A stretch of DNA of 64,000 nt from Venturia oleaginea. Taxonomy: Eukaryota > Ascomycota > Dothideomycetes > Venturiales > Venturiaceae. The notes under the pieces were generated by a model, which searched no databases, was not told where the DNA came from, and saw only the letters and a list, made by a program, of their open reading frames with translations. Both the position numbers and the translations under genes were made by a program. Where the stretch lies: NCBI GenBank assembly GCA_013176395.1, contig JABMLP010000016.1:310001-374000 (forward strand). Direction: 5' to 3'. This document shows, one piece after another, positions 11,092 through 24,596 of this stretch. Positions within the stretch are counted from its first letter, which is position 1. Each line of letters starts with the position of its first letter.

Positions 11092-12272
11092 ATGTCCCGA
11101 CCTTCACGCTGCTCCACAACACGCAGCCGTTCAGTTCTGACGAGATGTTTGCGAAGAAATTACATCTCCGTCGCCAATGAGGAGGTCAATGCAGCCAGAG
11201 CTTATTGCTCGAATCTTTTGAAGTACAAATATCCATGAATGGGAATCTTGACTGCATCTGATGCTTGAACAGACAATACGATTCCCCCTCCTTCGTTCTC
11301 CAAGCTTTCGTCCCACCTCAAGCTCGAGATGCCTACCTCGCCCTCCGAGCCTTCAATGTTGATGTCGCCCGCGTCGCAGACACGACCTCTCATCCCACTG
11401 TCGGTCAAATCCGCATGCAGTTCTGGAGAGATACGATAACCTCTTCTCTTTCTGGGACACCACACAAAGAACCCGCCGCAATTCTACTCGCGGCAGCTGC
11501 AGAAGATCTACAGAGACGGACAAATGGACAGTCAAGATTGAGCAAGAACTGGCTGCTCAAGATCGTGAACACGCGTGAGCAGTATTTGGGAAATCCACCG
11601 TATCCGACGTTGGGGGATCTGGAAACGTACTCGGAGAATACGTATTCGACATTGCTGTACTTGGCTCTCCAAGCACTGCCAATGAATTCGTTGACAGCAG
11701 ATCATCTGGCAAGCCACATTGGAAAAGCAGCTGGCATCTCAGCTGTACTTCGAGGACTACCATTAGTCGCCTTCCCGCCTCCACCGCCGACACATCACAC
11801 AAGCAATGCGAAAGGAGGACCCATAAGTGACGGACCACAAGGCGCAGTCCTGCTACCGTTAGATATCATGGCCGAGGCGGGTGTACAAGAAGAACAAGTC
11901 CTACGCCAAGGCGGATCCGCACCTGGACTACGCGATGCCGTCTTCGCAGTCGCAACACGCGCAAACGACCACTTAATCACAGCAAGAGAAATGCTGAAGA
12001 ATGTCAAGGGAGGAAAAGATGTTGGACATGAATTCGAGCACTTGGGCGACGAAGAGCACACCTATGCCAGTGAACCAGAAGAAGGCAACTCGAGACAGCT
12101 GCAGGAAGTTGACCAGGCCTTTGGTGTTTTGATGGGTCCGGCCTTGTCGACGAGTCTGTGGCTGGAGAAATTGCAAAAGGCGGATTTCGATGTCTTTGAT
12201 CCGAAGCTGAGGAGGTCGGATTGGAAATTACCCTGGAAAGCGTATTGGGCATACAACAGACGGAATTTGTAA
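11092..12272 (+). CDS. Mitochondrial complex I assembly factor NDUFAF6-like (squalene/phytoene-synthase fold, 376 aa)
   Basis: Exons 11092-11222 and 11273-12272, with a 50-bp intron (GTACAA..AACAG). Splicing joins AARAYCSNLLK to QYDSPSFVLQAFVPPQ, the typical start of this family. The first 25 residues are rich in Arg, Ser and Thr without acids (MSRPSRCSTTRSRSVLTRC), as in a mitochondrial presequence. The body has the isoprenoid-synthase helical fold (LALRAFNVDVARVADT near 70, QFWRDTI near 100, GKAAGISAVLRGLP near 215) but lacks the Asp-rich motifs of active phytoene synthases. That fits the assembly-factor branch needed for complex I biogenesis. The start was placed at 11092 because the in-frame codon at 11050 is GTG. 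Confidence 0.85.
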
Positions 12273-14027
12273 ACGTCCTCATACGAACAAGAAAGTAATG
12301 CGATCAAGACCTGACTACCAATGAAGTTATGAAGGTCATGTTCTCGAATTTCCTAATCTAATTTTGATTTTCTTTGTATGAGAGTGGACCTTTGTTACGA
12401 TTAGGGAGTATCAAGCTTTAAGGTAGTGAAGATTACCCCGATCCGTCAATAAATAGTAGAAATTCAGACAATCGCTAAGAGTGGAATATCTTAATCACCT
12501 CAAAAATACAACCTCCAAAGAAGTAGAAAAAGATATATTCAATCTCCTACCAGCACCCACCCATAGAGAAAACGAAAAGAAAGGGTAAATAAACTAATAA
12601 ATCCATTCCGCGAAATATTCTAGTATGAATCCCTCTTCTTACCTTCCTATCGAGTTGAAGACGGTCTCCCTTTCTAATACGTTGTTGGTAGATAGTAGAT
12701 TATACGAGTTTTGTATCTTTTAGGCGGGGATGTTTTTGCTAGGCGTGTTTTTCATTGGAAGGCTGGTACGGCTAGTCCTGGGGTTTGGGGGGTTTTAGGG
12801 TTCTACAAGTCCAGAGATTACAAGCTTTACGTCCACCAAAGCAACCTCAAAGAATTTCTTTCAAGCCCACACATATTTTTTAGCAGTGTCAACCCTCAAA
12901 TATGCAAGATCCTTAATTCTCCAAAGTCCCCACTCGGTTCAAAGTACCTTGCCAGCCAGTATCCAAGGTATGTCTCCCCGGATGTCGACGGGCTAACTAC
13001 GGTCAGGACCTTCCCGATATGTGTAGATATCGTATTTCTTCGGCAAGAAAAATTGCTTCGAAGGGCGATTCGCCATAGTGAGTTCCGATCCTGAGTGAGG
13101 CGCAGGTGAAAGAGGTGAGAAAAAGGGTAAAAACCTAACACATGAGCATCTCGATAACTGCCGAATCTGCCCCTTGTGAGCTCTCAAGTCCACTACTAAT
13201 AGCTCGTGTGTACCAAGTTCCCAGTGAATGAGCACGGCGTTGCCACAGTGGCGGCGGCTGCGGCTGAGATGAGCGAAAGGCTTCTATTAACAAGAAAAGA
13301 TTCATCTCGTTCAGGAACACGAAGGCACGGTTAACTAGTATATGGTAAAGCTTCCAATGTAGATAGGGAGATTGTTTGTAAAGCAACCTTACAAAGGAGG
13401 CTGTGTACCACATCTCATCCGTGGAGCCAATTATTGCGGGTTCAGGTCAGGAGGCTGAACCAGCAGTAGTGATAGAAAGTCTCGGCATTGCTTAGTATAC
13501 TCAGAAATCAAGACGTCGCGAAATCGGTCTTCTGTTAGAAATTGTTGTTGTTGTGAGGAAAGAAAGCTTCTGAACAGTCTGTCGTGGTCACCATTTATCC
13601 CTGTCTTGATCTAGCAGTGATCCATAGCATCATCGCTCATTGCTTATCGTCATCACATAAACCCAAACATTAACTATGCCTCAACTCCCTCAACCAGCCA
13701 ATGGACTGACCGAGCAATTCTTCCACATTGTGCCTATGTGCCATGAATATCCCAGTCTTTGACCCTTCTCCCGCAGACGATCCCGAGCACCCACTATAAG
13801 TTCTATATTGTAGCGACATGTATTCTTCGCCACTGTTACTATTCTCTGAACGACTATGAGGGAAAACACCTTGGAAAGATCGTCCTCGCCTCCTCTCAAT
13901 CTATAGAAAAAATCAATGCAACGCTTAAGTCTATACACCTCAACTCCAAAGCTCCAAAACGCTCGATATATCAAGGGTATCAATCATCCTTAAAAATTTC
14001 AAATCATCATGCATCCGCCATGCCTGC
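12273..14027. other. Intergenic region, no supported gene
   Basis: 1.75 kb between the convergent NDUFAF6-like and AIM6-like genes. It is AT-rich near 12420-12620. Open frames of up to 127 codons lack ATG context, domains or introns. No RNA gene or repeat was recognised. Confidence 0.5.
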
Positions 14028-15471
14028 CTAATCCCTCTCCTTCCTCCTCCTCCAATCAACCTTAGTGGCCCCCTTCAGATCATCAACGTTTAACATATCG
14101 GCCCCTTCCTCCATCAAAACCTTCCAAACATGATTCCGAACCCCAATCGGCCAAGCAGGCGTGTTCCAATACCTAGCCTTCAACCCCTTCACATGCGCAG
14201 CTTTTATCTGTTCTCGCAATTTATGACGTTGTTTCGGTGACAGATGACCACGCCAGGGAAACCCAATGGTACTTCCGAAATTGACAGAAGCGTAGTAGGA
14301 ATTCTTTTCGTTGAAGTCGGTCGATGGAGTTACGCCGACGTTTCCTTGGCCGCCTCCTGTGGTGGCTACGCCAGGAAGGGGAAGGGGCAGACCTCCGTTT
14401 GGTGGACCGGAGAGCATGGAGGGGTGGATAAGTTTATCTAGAGGAGCGTCGAAGAAGATGTCTCTGTATGTTGTGTTTGCTGTTAGAAGTTGGAAAGGGT
14501 TGTTGCCTGTTCCTACTACTGTAACGGCGCCTTTGACGATGGAATTGCCATCGAAGTAGGTGAGGTAGTTCTTCTCCCGAAGAGCTGATAGCTGCGATTC
14601 TACGTATGGGAACAAAGTCTCTCCATCAGTCTTGAAGTCCACCAGGAGGACGAGTGTTTGCAATGGATCTTCGTCAAAAACTCCATGGATCTGTTTGGAA
14701 TCTTTGTTGTATTCCGTGGAAGGGTTCTGATTATTCAGGATCTCGACCAAAGGATTGACGTAGAGGCTCCGGAAGGTGCGATTTTTGGAAAGGGCAGCAG
14801 TATTGTGACCGACCAACAACTCTTCGCTGAACAGCCAGACGTCCGCTTCAACACCAGTGCATCCATAGTGGATGGCTGAAAAGAGAGGTATGCGTCTCCA
14901 GTAATCGTTGTGAGAATGGCATGGGATGGGCAATATATCACGTGTGAAGTCGGTTGGATATCCTGACATGCCTTCGCCTGGCTGCCCCGGCTGCCCCCAA
15001 TTGGGAAAGAAGTGGTCGAAATCCGGATCCCATAATAGCGGTCCAAGACCGATCAAGATTGTGACAACGTTGTACAGACCGCTAAGATGAACCATTAGTC
15101 AACTTTCAAGGTCAATTGGATTCTTTAACATACAAGAGCGCGAAGAGGATGGTCAAAAATCCAAAGAAGATGGTGCATTTCCTCGTCCTCTTCGTGCGAA
15201 TGGGTAGTGAGTTTTCGCTGTATTCGCGTATCGACCTTCTGTCGTGCTTGCAACCTTTTGAATTCCTTCTCCAGGCAGAGGACTTCTTCCAAAAAGGTTT
15301 CCGCCGACAAAATGGACAATCTCCCTCGTCGGAGGCCGTATCGTTAACTGAGACGAATGGCGATTTGTGGTCGAGAAATGCCTTAGATTCGCTTTCCGTC
15401 TCTTCTGAACTTCGACCAGCCACTGTTTCCATGTCGTTCTCCCATGAGGCGAACTTGGTCGGTCCGTTCAT
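14028..15471 (-). CDS. AIM6-like PLC/GDPD-fold phosphodiesterase, membrane anchored (463 aa)
   Basis: Exons on the - strand: 15134-15471 and 14028-15081, joined across a 52-bp intron (GTATGT..TTGACTAATGG..TTAG). The join creates one continuous hydrophobic helix from IFFGFLTILFALL and LYNVVTILIGLGPLL (residues about 97-130), a type II membrane anchor after a charged cytosolic N-terminus. The lumenal/exposed domain has the PLC-like phosphodiesterase signature CHSHNDYWRRIPLFSAI (about 163) and VEADVWL (about 185). The catalytic-type His, Asn-Asp and Glu-x-Asp are all present. It then continues with VDFKTDG and a C-terminal WNTPAWP. This matches the family named after yeast Aim6 (altered inheritance of mitochondria); its substrate is not established. 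Confidence 0.85.
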
Positions 15472-16060
15472 AATTGAGGAATGATGGTATTAAAATCAAA
15501 GAGACACATAAATGGAACGACGGGACATGTCTCTATATGCCTCGCGAAATCCAGGTGGGATGAATCCAGTCTGCACCTGGACCTGGTCGCTTACAGTAGA
15601 CAGATAACCGGAGCTAGTAATGTGGGTGCGACATGAACGATTGGACGGGCGGGCAGTTTCTCCAGCGGAATGCGGCCAATGTGAGGTTGCCAAAATTACA
15701 CGGGGAGTATATCTGAATCTGAGGAGGAGTGGAGGTGGGATTGGCAGAGTGCCTGGAGATGGGAGCTATTCATTGAGTCGTCGGCCAGTGTGATACAGCT
15801 GTTTTCCACCATCATCGGTGGCAAGTTTCATTGGTGCATCAAGGCAGTCTGCCGGCATGAGGGGTTTGGCCTGGTGTGGTTTGGTCTGCAGGAAGGTCAC
15901 GGCTGTCACCGAGTTGCGTGTTGGCCGTCGACGAGGGCTCGGGCTCGAGCCGAGGAGGGCTAGAATCCATTTCTTCCGGTTCCGGGGACGAGGCCTCGAC
16001 GAAAATAGTGTCGGCGACAAGCACAGTCTTCATTCAACACAACCATATTGCGCCGACAAA
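15472..16060. promoter_or_regulatory. Bidirectional intergenic region between the AIM6-like gene and the KPL-motif gene
   Basis: 589 bp separate divergent start codons at 15471 and 16061, so both promoters must lie here. It holds GC-rich direct motifs around 15930-15990 but no clear TATA box. Confidence 0.4.
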
Positions 16061-17010
16061 ATGCCTCACAAGCACAAGAGGGTCAAGACGACTGATGGGA
16101 AGGACAAGGACGGACAGTGCGTTGAAACGCTTCGTTCCAACTCCTGCAATCATACTCAACATTCTCCTGCAGATTCAATCTCCCTCCAACCAGTCTCGCA
16201 AAACCTTTGGCCGCATTCAAGGACTCGAAACCTGCCACGAAGCATCCCAATTCCAACAAGAGACGGAAGAAGACAAATCCTGGTGCTATCAAGGATGACA
16301 CGCCGAAAGCATTCCTCCGCTTGATGGAGCTGAAAAATACTGGCAAAGGACGGAATGGTCTCGATGATGGCGAGTCGAAAACCGCCACCAAAAAGCGCAA
16401 ACGCATGCAAGTCGCCGAGGCAGACACGACAGAAGAACCAAAAGAAGTAGAAGTCCCGGCTCTGAAGATTCTGCCTGGAGAGCGTCTGGGAGATTTCGCA
16501 GCAAGAGTTGATCAATCTATGCCAATAATTGGTCTCGCACGGAAGGGCGTCAAGGAGCGACAGACCAAGCACGAGAAGAAGCTCCAGAAGATGGTGAATA
16601 CGTGGAAAGAGAACGAGGCAAAGAGGCTCGAGAAGGCAGAAGACGAGTGGGAAGCCGAAGAGGAGAAGGAACAAGAAGAGAAGGAAGCCTTGGAGGCCAA
16701 ACATGGTTCAATTCCAGCCATACAAACCAAAAAAGGCATGAAGAAGGGTGTTGACGACGATGACAATCCCTGGGCAGTTCTTGAGGCGCGAAGAGAGAGG
16801 CCTAAGGGTCTACATGATGTTGCACAAGCACCGCCTACATTCACAACCATGCCAAAGGAGACATTCAAGGTTCGGGGTGGGGCAAAGGTCAACGTTACAG
16901 ACGTGCCAAACGCGGCTGGCAGCTTGAAGAGAAGAGAGGAGTTGGGCCAGACCAGGGCGGATGTCATTGCTCAGTACAGGAAGATGATGGCTCTGCAGAG
17001 AGCGGGTTGA
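16061..17010 (+). CDS. Conserved fungal nuclear/nucleolar-type coiled-coil protein (297 aa)
   Basis: Exons 16061-16116 and 16173-17010; the 56-bp intron is GTGCGT..CCTGCAG. Splicing joins MPHKHKRVKTTDGKDKDGQ to FNLPPTSLAKPLAAF. The PHKHKR start followed by a LPPT-x2-AKPL motif is a signature seen in an otherwise unnamed ascomycete family, sometimes mislabelled as a urease accessory protein. Other features are DTPKAFLRLME (about 70), LKILPGERLGDFAARVD (about 125), a long Lys/Glu coiled coil (165-215), and a C-terminal NPWAVLEARRERPKGLHDV followed by ADVIAQYRKMM. Very high Lys content suggests a nuclear or nucleolar location. The function is not known to me. Confidence 0.7.
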
Positions 17011-17875
17011 AAGCAAGATCAGTTAGATACTGGTGAACTCTCTGAAGAACGTAGCTATGTGGATTTGAATGATACCCATATGTTCGACTTATAGCTAATA
17101 CTCGAACCAAGTAAGCAATTTTTCTATTCCATTTGTAGAGTCACTACCCGCACCACGCGACCAGCTGAGCTCGCCCATATTTCATGGATGCCTAGCCAGT
17201 CACTGCTAGGAACTCTCTGACCACGGAAGCCGCTGCAGTTCATTCCTTCTCTCTTTCAATGCGAATTATATCATGCGACCGCCATAACCTCATCTCTCTG
17301 TTTGGCGCTTTTGGAACAGCGATGTGTTCGAACCTGCTGGAAATCGATCTGTAGCAACGACTATACCATTGCAGTCGGTCAAGGACGAGATATCTGACCC
17401 GGACTGCATTCTTCTTCGATTCAACCCAAACACCCGACAAAGGTCTTCTGGTCCAACTTAACACGCGAGCCTTGAACTTGTTTGTCTGCTTCTTACGTCG
17501 CCGAAATCGCTGCCCTTACTTTTCACTCTTCACAACACAAGTACGTCCAGCTCGATTCTATCGCAACCCCACGGAACTTCCATCATTCAGATCGACGTGA
17601 TACCACTCCACTATCCCTCGATCGTTGCATTATTTGCAAAAACGTCACGTGGGTCGCCCCACTATTCGGGACTTCGCAAAAATTGACTCACCTCCGGCAA
17701 ACCAACCACGCCAAAGCACCTGCAAGCAACACTTCTTCGGGCCTCCGGTTCAACCCGTCAAATTCATTCGTCTGTCTCTTTTTTCGCTCCTACATAGTCC
17801 TCGTTCTCTGCCACCAAGACATGATCTAGGTTCCTTTTTGCGACACGCCCGGAGTGAGATAGTGGGGCCATCACG
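17011..17875. other. Intergenic region and TFC3 promoter
   Basis: 865 bp between a + gene stop and the TFC3 start. A CACGTG site lies near 17647. The open frame across 17625-18161 is not a gene: it overlaps TFC3 exon 1 and intron 1 in another frame. Confidence 0.5.
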
Positions 17876-20800
17876 ATGCCGAAGGGCCTCACCGAACTCA
17901 TCGAATACATCTTGGAGCAGATTGCACTCTGTGGAGAGCATGGTAAGTCAAATCATTGCAATTGATCCATTTTTTCTACCTACAATCAACGAACGATATT
18001 TATGTGATTGCCCTTCACAATTTTTTCAACTAATTTCCAGATGCGAAGCGTTTGTGGATTTTGACTGGACCGAGCTTGCCGACAGCGCTATTTTCACAAG
18101 GCTGAGGGCTGACATGACTTCTCATAGGCGCTTCCATCACCGACTACAAACGATTCGTTGAAGAATTCTACACTCCAACAGACGCTGAACGCTCAACCTT
18201 CAAACCGCCACCCAAGGGCTATGGGCGCATTCAGCAACTCGCTTGGGAATGGTTGACCCAGAACCCCGAAATATGGGTGGGTCAGAACAAAGAAGGAAAT
18301 ACGCTTTCGCTTGATCAACTTGAAGCTCGAGAAGCTAAGGCACTCCAATCTTTTCAAAACCAACTGCCGGAGTCGCAGCAATCCGCAGACGGCAAGCAAA
18401 AGGCTGTCAAAAACGTCAAGCCCCGAAAACCTCTTCGAATATGGACCACTCGCGATCGCGTTTGGCAAATGCTCACTGGGCATGGAGTCGACTTCAAGCG
18501 TATTCCGCCAATGGAATTTTCTGCACTGAGCTTCATCGCTGCTGCTGGCCAAAAAGGAATTCTGCAGCCCGATCTCATCCATATTACGGGCCAAGACAAA
18601 CGTTCATTGCCAAAGCGGACTGACAATCTTGCAAAACATGGCTACATCGACAAGAAAACCGTTATGCTCAAGTCACAGAAGACAAGCCTGCTTCGACTTG
18701 CGCGTTTTGCATCCACGGAGACCTCCGAGGTGTTTAGTAATGGTCGCCTGGTACTTGATAATTTTCTCTGCAATTTTTGTTCATGGGTGAAGGAGGGCGA
18801 CTCTATTCCGCTGTCTGAGGTGGAAGAAAAGCTTGGTTGTTCCGCACTGGGTTGGAAGAAGACGATGCTATGGCGCGCACTTGAACGTCTGGACATCATA
18901 GGTGTCATCGAGCGATTCCACAGACCTACGCTTCTACCAGCAAAAAGTGACCCAACCAAGAGCACAGCTACTCTTCGCAAGCCGAAATTCATACGCTTGA
19001 AAATCACGCCAACAGAAGAACACAAGAATCGTTACTACAAAATAACCGGAAAGGATCGCGATGCGTTTCGCCAACGATTAGAGCTGCAAGATGCCGAAGC
19101 CAAGAATGAACATGCCGAGTACGGAAAGGACGATGAAGATTATCCTCCAGCCGAGATAGCAGAGGCGGTTACGGACTCGTTGCCTGTGACTGGACAGAAT
19201 GAGAGCGGACCAGCAGCCTTGCGATGGAATCCTGATCTCCCATACACAAACAATGTGATCAACGTCCTCGACGAAGGCGATTCAGGTGGAATGTCTACAA
19301 TGGTGAGCTACTGATTGGACTCTTCCGTTAAGAAAAGACTAACCGCGATTAGGATTTTCGAGAAAAGTCATTTGGCCACTTTTATGCTCGTGCCGTCGAT
19401 CAAATCCTTGGACGACTCACGGACGATTGGGAGAAATCTCAGCCTCCAGACCTACGGCATTTAAACGTTATTCGCGACACAGGATCCAGTGGGAAATATT
19501 CACATTATCTCTACCGGACCTATTCTCAATTTCAGGAAGCTGTCAACCAAGGACAAACTTCTTGGGAGACTGTTTCACACAACAATACGACTCGCCAGAT
19601 CGAACAGCCTCTCGATGAGTGGGGATTTCCACAGATTGCTCCCAGTTCGATACTCAACAATGGAAGAGCTACAGTTGGCGAATGTCTGGCTTCGGCCCGT
19701 ATTCCTTCTGAACCAGTGGCCGCTTCCGACCCAGTGCTAGTCAAGCATGCCGACGGAACCATTGGAGCACAGTGGGGTGCGAAGGCAGCAACCGGCCCAA
19801 AACCAAAGAATAGGACTCCTGCAGTCCGGGAGAAGTCGATCGCCCAGCAAGCTACTGCTCCCGCTGTCAAAAGGCCCAAGGGCCGCAAAGGGGCATCCGT
19901 GGTGATGGGCTTCCTACCAAAAAAGCCAGGCCAACCCATCACAAAAGATCAGTCTGCCTACAATGCAGCGTATCGAAAAATGCAACGGTTGCAGAGGCAA
20001 TCACAGGAGAGGGCACTGCAGATCCGTCGCCAGGCAGAACGAGTGGCTTACGAAGAAGCTCTATCTCTGAAGGATTCAGATAACACCAACAAGCCACAAG
20101 ATACACGAAAGCTCATCAAGCATGTCTTTAGCCCACCAAGGATCAAACCTACTATGGTCATAGTCAACGACGTCGGCACTGATGAAGATATACCTGACAA
20201 TGACGAGGCTACGTTTCCATCCAGTCCAGCTTCAAACCCAGACGTTCCCACTGCCGAGCCCGAGCCTGCTGACCCAGAGTCTGCAAAGAAACCACGCAAG
20301 GTCAGAGAGAAGCTTTTTGTGCTGGAAAGCCGAATTCAAGACCTTGTGCTTCGATTCAGTGACGTATCAAGAAATGCTGTTCACATCAATCCTCCCGGCT
20401 CGCTTTTCGACGAGAAGATTGGTCCAGGACGTCCTTTCAAGGTACAGCATATGGTCGTGTTCAAGTTTCCGTGGCTAAAAGATTTCGACTGGTTCGTGCC
20501 GGAACCACCACGAATCGTTGAGCACCTACCCGTCGATGAGGCACCACCAATCACTGAGGCACCACCAATCACTGAAGTGCCACAAACCACTGAAGCACCA
20601 CCAATCGCTGAGCCACCACCTTCCACTGAAGCACCACAAACCACCCCAAACCAACCGCAAACTGTCACGGAACCGACTGGATCGTCTGTGGTCACCGATA
20701 AAACGCCTGACGTTCCCATTCATCAATACGATCCTAGCTCTCTGTCAGGGACAGAGGCGCCCACTGGCGATAGACCTAGTGAAAAAACAGCGAGACAGCC

Positions 20801-23800
20801 CAAGGTCAAGGTCACCAAAGCTACCCCTACCAAGAAAGCCCCGGGCAACAAGGCTTTGGCTGCACCTGGTGTCTACGTGCAGAAAACGCGAGGTCGTCGT
20901 CCGCTAGACGGCCCTCGTAAGTTGGAGCTTATTTTCAGATCTGATCGACTACACGAGCTTCGTCTGACAAGAGAAGTGTTTGGTGTTGCTGTTCCTTCTG
21001 AAATCCAAGACGTTGAACATGATGGCCCGGATCAAATCACACCACGAGGAGTCTCTCGAAGATCTTCGCAAGTTGACGTCCAATCACAGAGCACAACTCC
21101 TGTTCCTAGTGAGAAAAGCTACGTGGCCGAGTCGCCAGCATCGTCACAGTTCTCAGATGGCTACATACTTCCCTCTCCTGGTCCTCCGAGCAAAAGTGGA
21201 CCCGGTCGCCGAAAGAAAGGGACGGTTCTAGGACGTGGTGCTGTTGCTCTCAAGCGTGAGCTTTTGGTTATGCAGATTGTCGACAAGTGTGGAGGCATGT
21301 TCCCCGGCGACACCGAAATCGTAGGACCCTACCAGCGAATCCAAAAGCAAAATCAGACCACGCAAAGTGACCGGAACACTATCACTAGAGCCGTTGATAG
21401 CCTCGTCCAGACAGAGAAGCTCAGACGGATAGGCTTCGAATTTCCTGCAAGCGATGGAAAGATAATCAGGAAAAATCTTCTGATAAAACCGGAAATCTCG
21501 AAGAATACCCCCGAGGCTCAGAATATGATTGCAGAGATCCGAAAAGCACATCCAATGAATTTCGTCCCCGAAGTCTTGGAAGTTCCAATCCATACTGTAC
21601 CTCATCGCACTCAACTCAACCGCTATCTTGTGGAAGAGCGCCAGGATGGCAATCCTTTCTCCTCCGGTACTCAAACGAAGAGGAAGCCCACGCGCAATGG
21701 AGAACAGTCTGTCGCCGCCGGTATCGAAGCTGGCCGTTCGCTTCGTGGGCGAACGTCCTCGGTGACCTTTGAAGGCGATGGACCTGCAACACTCAGCTAT
21801 AATGACAAGAATTCCGCGCTTCCTAGCGACCCAGAGACCTTAGGAGAGCTGCTTGCTAACATGGGTTCTTTCGCTCCTGATAATGATGATGATTCTTCGT
21901 ATGGTGCTATGGATGAAGATGTTGTAATCCCGTCGATCGAACAAGATGCTACATTGTTGACTCGAGGCAGGCTTCGGAGCCGCGTCAATCATCGGGCGCC
22001 GGTGGAAGAAGACTACTGGATTCCAGAAGATCCGAAGGATACAAACTACACACTTAATCTCCCAACCGAGAGATTATCCTCGGTGTACTCGCCCGATGTT
22101 AATGAGACTGAAGCTTACCACGAGCGGACACTCAGATCAGACTCCGAGGATGACGCCCAATGGTCGGTCAAGAAGACTCTTTCTGCGCGGAAACGCCGGC
22201 GCTTAATTGAAGAAGATAGCAATGATGACTTTGAACCAAACGTGCCGCGATTTGCCGGATATCATAGATCTTTCGAGGAGAATGCTTCGAGGCGCACAGA
22301 CACAAACAAGACAGCCGCCTCTCGAAACAGTTTGGTACACGATGTCTTGACGTTCAAAGACCCTATCGGTCCTGAGACTTATGACCCAAATTATCAATGG
22401 CAGCAACTTCGGAGCCTTCTCGACCCAGATCAACGATTCTATGCAAATTCAGGCACTTTCTCGACCGAGTTCTTTGTACTCAGAAACGTTCAAGAATCTG
22501 CGTGGGTAGAGCCTCCTCCTGGTCCGATTGTGTTTGAGCATATGTCGTCCACGAACGAAGCAGACATTCAGAACTTGCTGGATGTTGACGATTTTGACAA
22601 CCACTACCATCCCGACAAGCTGCAGAACAAACGCACACTCAAGAAGTCCCGCTTCTTCTACGAGGACTCTGACGATGATTTTGGGGATGAAATTGAGCGA
22701 GCTTGGTTCGAGAGGCAAGAGCTCGAGCTGATGCGGCAACAATATCCTGGTCTTTCTTTTGCGAAAAAGTCGGATGGATTTGTGAATTATTCATTGTCTC
22801 ATAACCTCGAGGTCTCCAAGGAGCCATTTGATCCGAAGGCACGCAAGTACAAGGCACGAACCATCGTGTACGGAGCCCAGGAGAGAGACATTGCGAATAT
22901 TCGAGACCGACAGCAGTCACGAGCTAGAGTACCTAACCTTCGCGGTACTGGGAAGTCTCGAAGTGGAGCTGCGAACGGTCAATCGTCTTCATACACGGGC
23001 AACAAGGTCACAGCCAAGCAGAGTGGCAACTGCTTCATACCTGCTGATGTTGCTAAACGACTGCTCTTTGTCACCATTGCGATTCGTGCGTTGGCAGGAG
23101 GTGTCGATCAAACCATACGATGGCCATACATTATAGAGGTCTTCAAATCTCATCCCAATTTCGATGCACCTACATTCAAAGCGCGATGGCTGAGGATGTT
23201 GAATAACCATCGAGTTCTTGTGGATCAGTTGGAGCAAGAATTTAGAGAAAAGTTCTTGGTGGCGTATGCTCGGGGTGAAGTGCAGGCTACTGATGTTCGA
23301 GACTTTGGAGCGTATGATTGGAATGCAATTGGTGACTGGGCCATAGAAAACATTCCTGTCTACCCAGAAGACATCACTCTTCCCTCGACTCGCGACATGG
23401 TCGACACCAGCTACGACATCATGGTGACACCACGCGATACACAAGAGCAGAGGGAGCGTATGGACCATCCCATGGCTACCAACATGGCTAGGGCTCAGTA
23501 TACAGGCGACCTGCTTTTCGCACTGCCTCTCCGTGCGAAGAAGACAAAGAAGATGCCGAACACGGCGAAGACATCACACGAAGACGAATTGCAAATTGCA
23601 AAATCCTGGGCAAGAGCTTGTAGCGCGACCAGGGATGCAGACTTCAATGCTCAAGTGGCTGAGGCCAAGCTCCAGACTCTCCCGGAAGCGATTTTGAAGG
23701 AAGCCTTGGAGCAGTTACATGCCGATAAGCTCATCTCGCACCAGTTCAAAGGGCGCATTCGAAATGGACGAGCGTTCCGTTTGGCGGACACGTATAATTC

Positions 23801-24596
23801 TGCGCTCTTCACGAAGCGTCAGCTTGAGCCCCAGCACTTCCTTGAAGCTGTTGCTTTCAAAAAGTATCTCGACGGCAGGTTTTCTGATGGCGAGGATACT
23901 ATTCTGCTCCAAGGTGGATTCAAAGATGGAGATATCATGGTCTTGACAGAGCTTGCTGCCAATGGGCGACTCGAACTTCGACCAATCTTGCCTCCCGTCA
24001 ACTCTAAGATCGGGGATCCTTGGCCCCGACTCAGTGTTTGGGGATTCTCTGAAGGACATTATCGGCTGCGCAATCTCGACAAGCGGACCTTTTACTGGGA
24101 TGTCGAGATCTCCAAGACTGAAAATTATGTCTACGGTCTGCCAGTAAAGCAGAAACTGTCTTCGATGCGACCGCCACCTGGTCCAACACTGCCAAGTACA
24201 GGGAAAGACTTGATTCCCATGTGGTATGATATTCACGGCAACGTTGTACAATTCTACTGGTCCAACATGGTTCGATGTGTGGTGCAGGCGGCGGCTTTCC
24301 ACGCAGGATGCAGTATGGAAAACCTGACAGCAGCTTTCAAGGGCTTCATCTGGGATTGGGAGGTTCGATTGGTTGTACAGTGGCTGCTCGATTTGGGCGT
24401 CGTCAAATGGATCGGTGGTCATGGTCAGGATGATGGCCTTATGGTGTGCGAATGGTGGTGGAGTATCGTTCCCGATGCTCCAGAGGAGGAAAAGATGGCT
24501 AAACCGGCTGATACTGGTATTGCGAAGACGAAGCCTGCTCGATCGACGGCGGCCAGATCATCGAAAGGCAAGGGGAAAGCGAAGGCGGACGATTGA
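17876..24596 (+). CDS. tfc3: TFIIIC largest subunit tau138 / TFC3 (B-block binding, 2161 aa)
   Basis: Exons 17876-17942, 18128-19302 and 19353-24596. Intron 1 is long (185 bp, GTAAGT..CTCATAG) and intron 2 is 50 bp; all joins are in frame. Exon 1 (MPKGLTELIEYILEQIALCGEHG) continues into ASITDYKRFVEEFY. A winged-helix B-block domain lies at about 155-205 (LSFIAAAGQKGILQPDLIHITGQDKRSLPKR in two parts). The centre is long and disordered, with Pro-rich PPITEA repeats (DNA 20535-20650) and many acidic patches. Further winged-helix segments (VDKCGGMFPGDTEI, about 1045) and a C-terminal domain with GFIWDWEVRLVVQWLLDLG precede a Lys/Ala-rich tail. Tau138 binds the B box of tRNA promoters and, with the other TFIIIC subunits, recruits TFIIIB for Pol III. 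Size and order fit the family. Confidence 0.9.

Noticed and set aside
17625..18161. 178-codon + frame over the start of TFC3
   Set aside because: It overlaps TFC3 exon 1 and its first intron in another frame, starts in the TFC3 promoter and has no recognisable domain.
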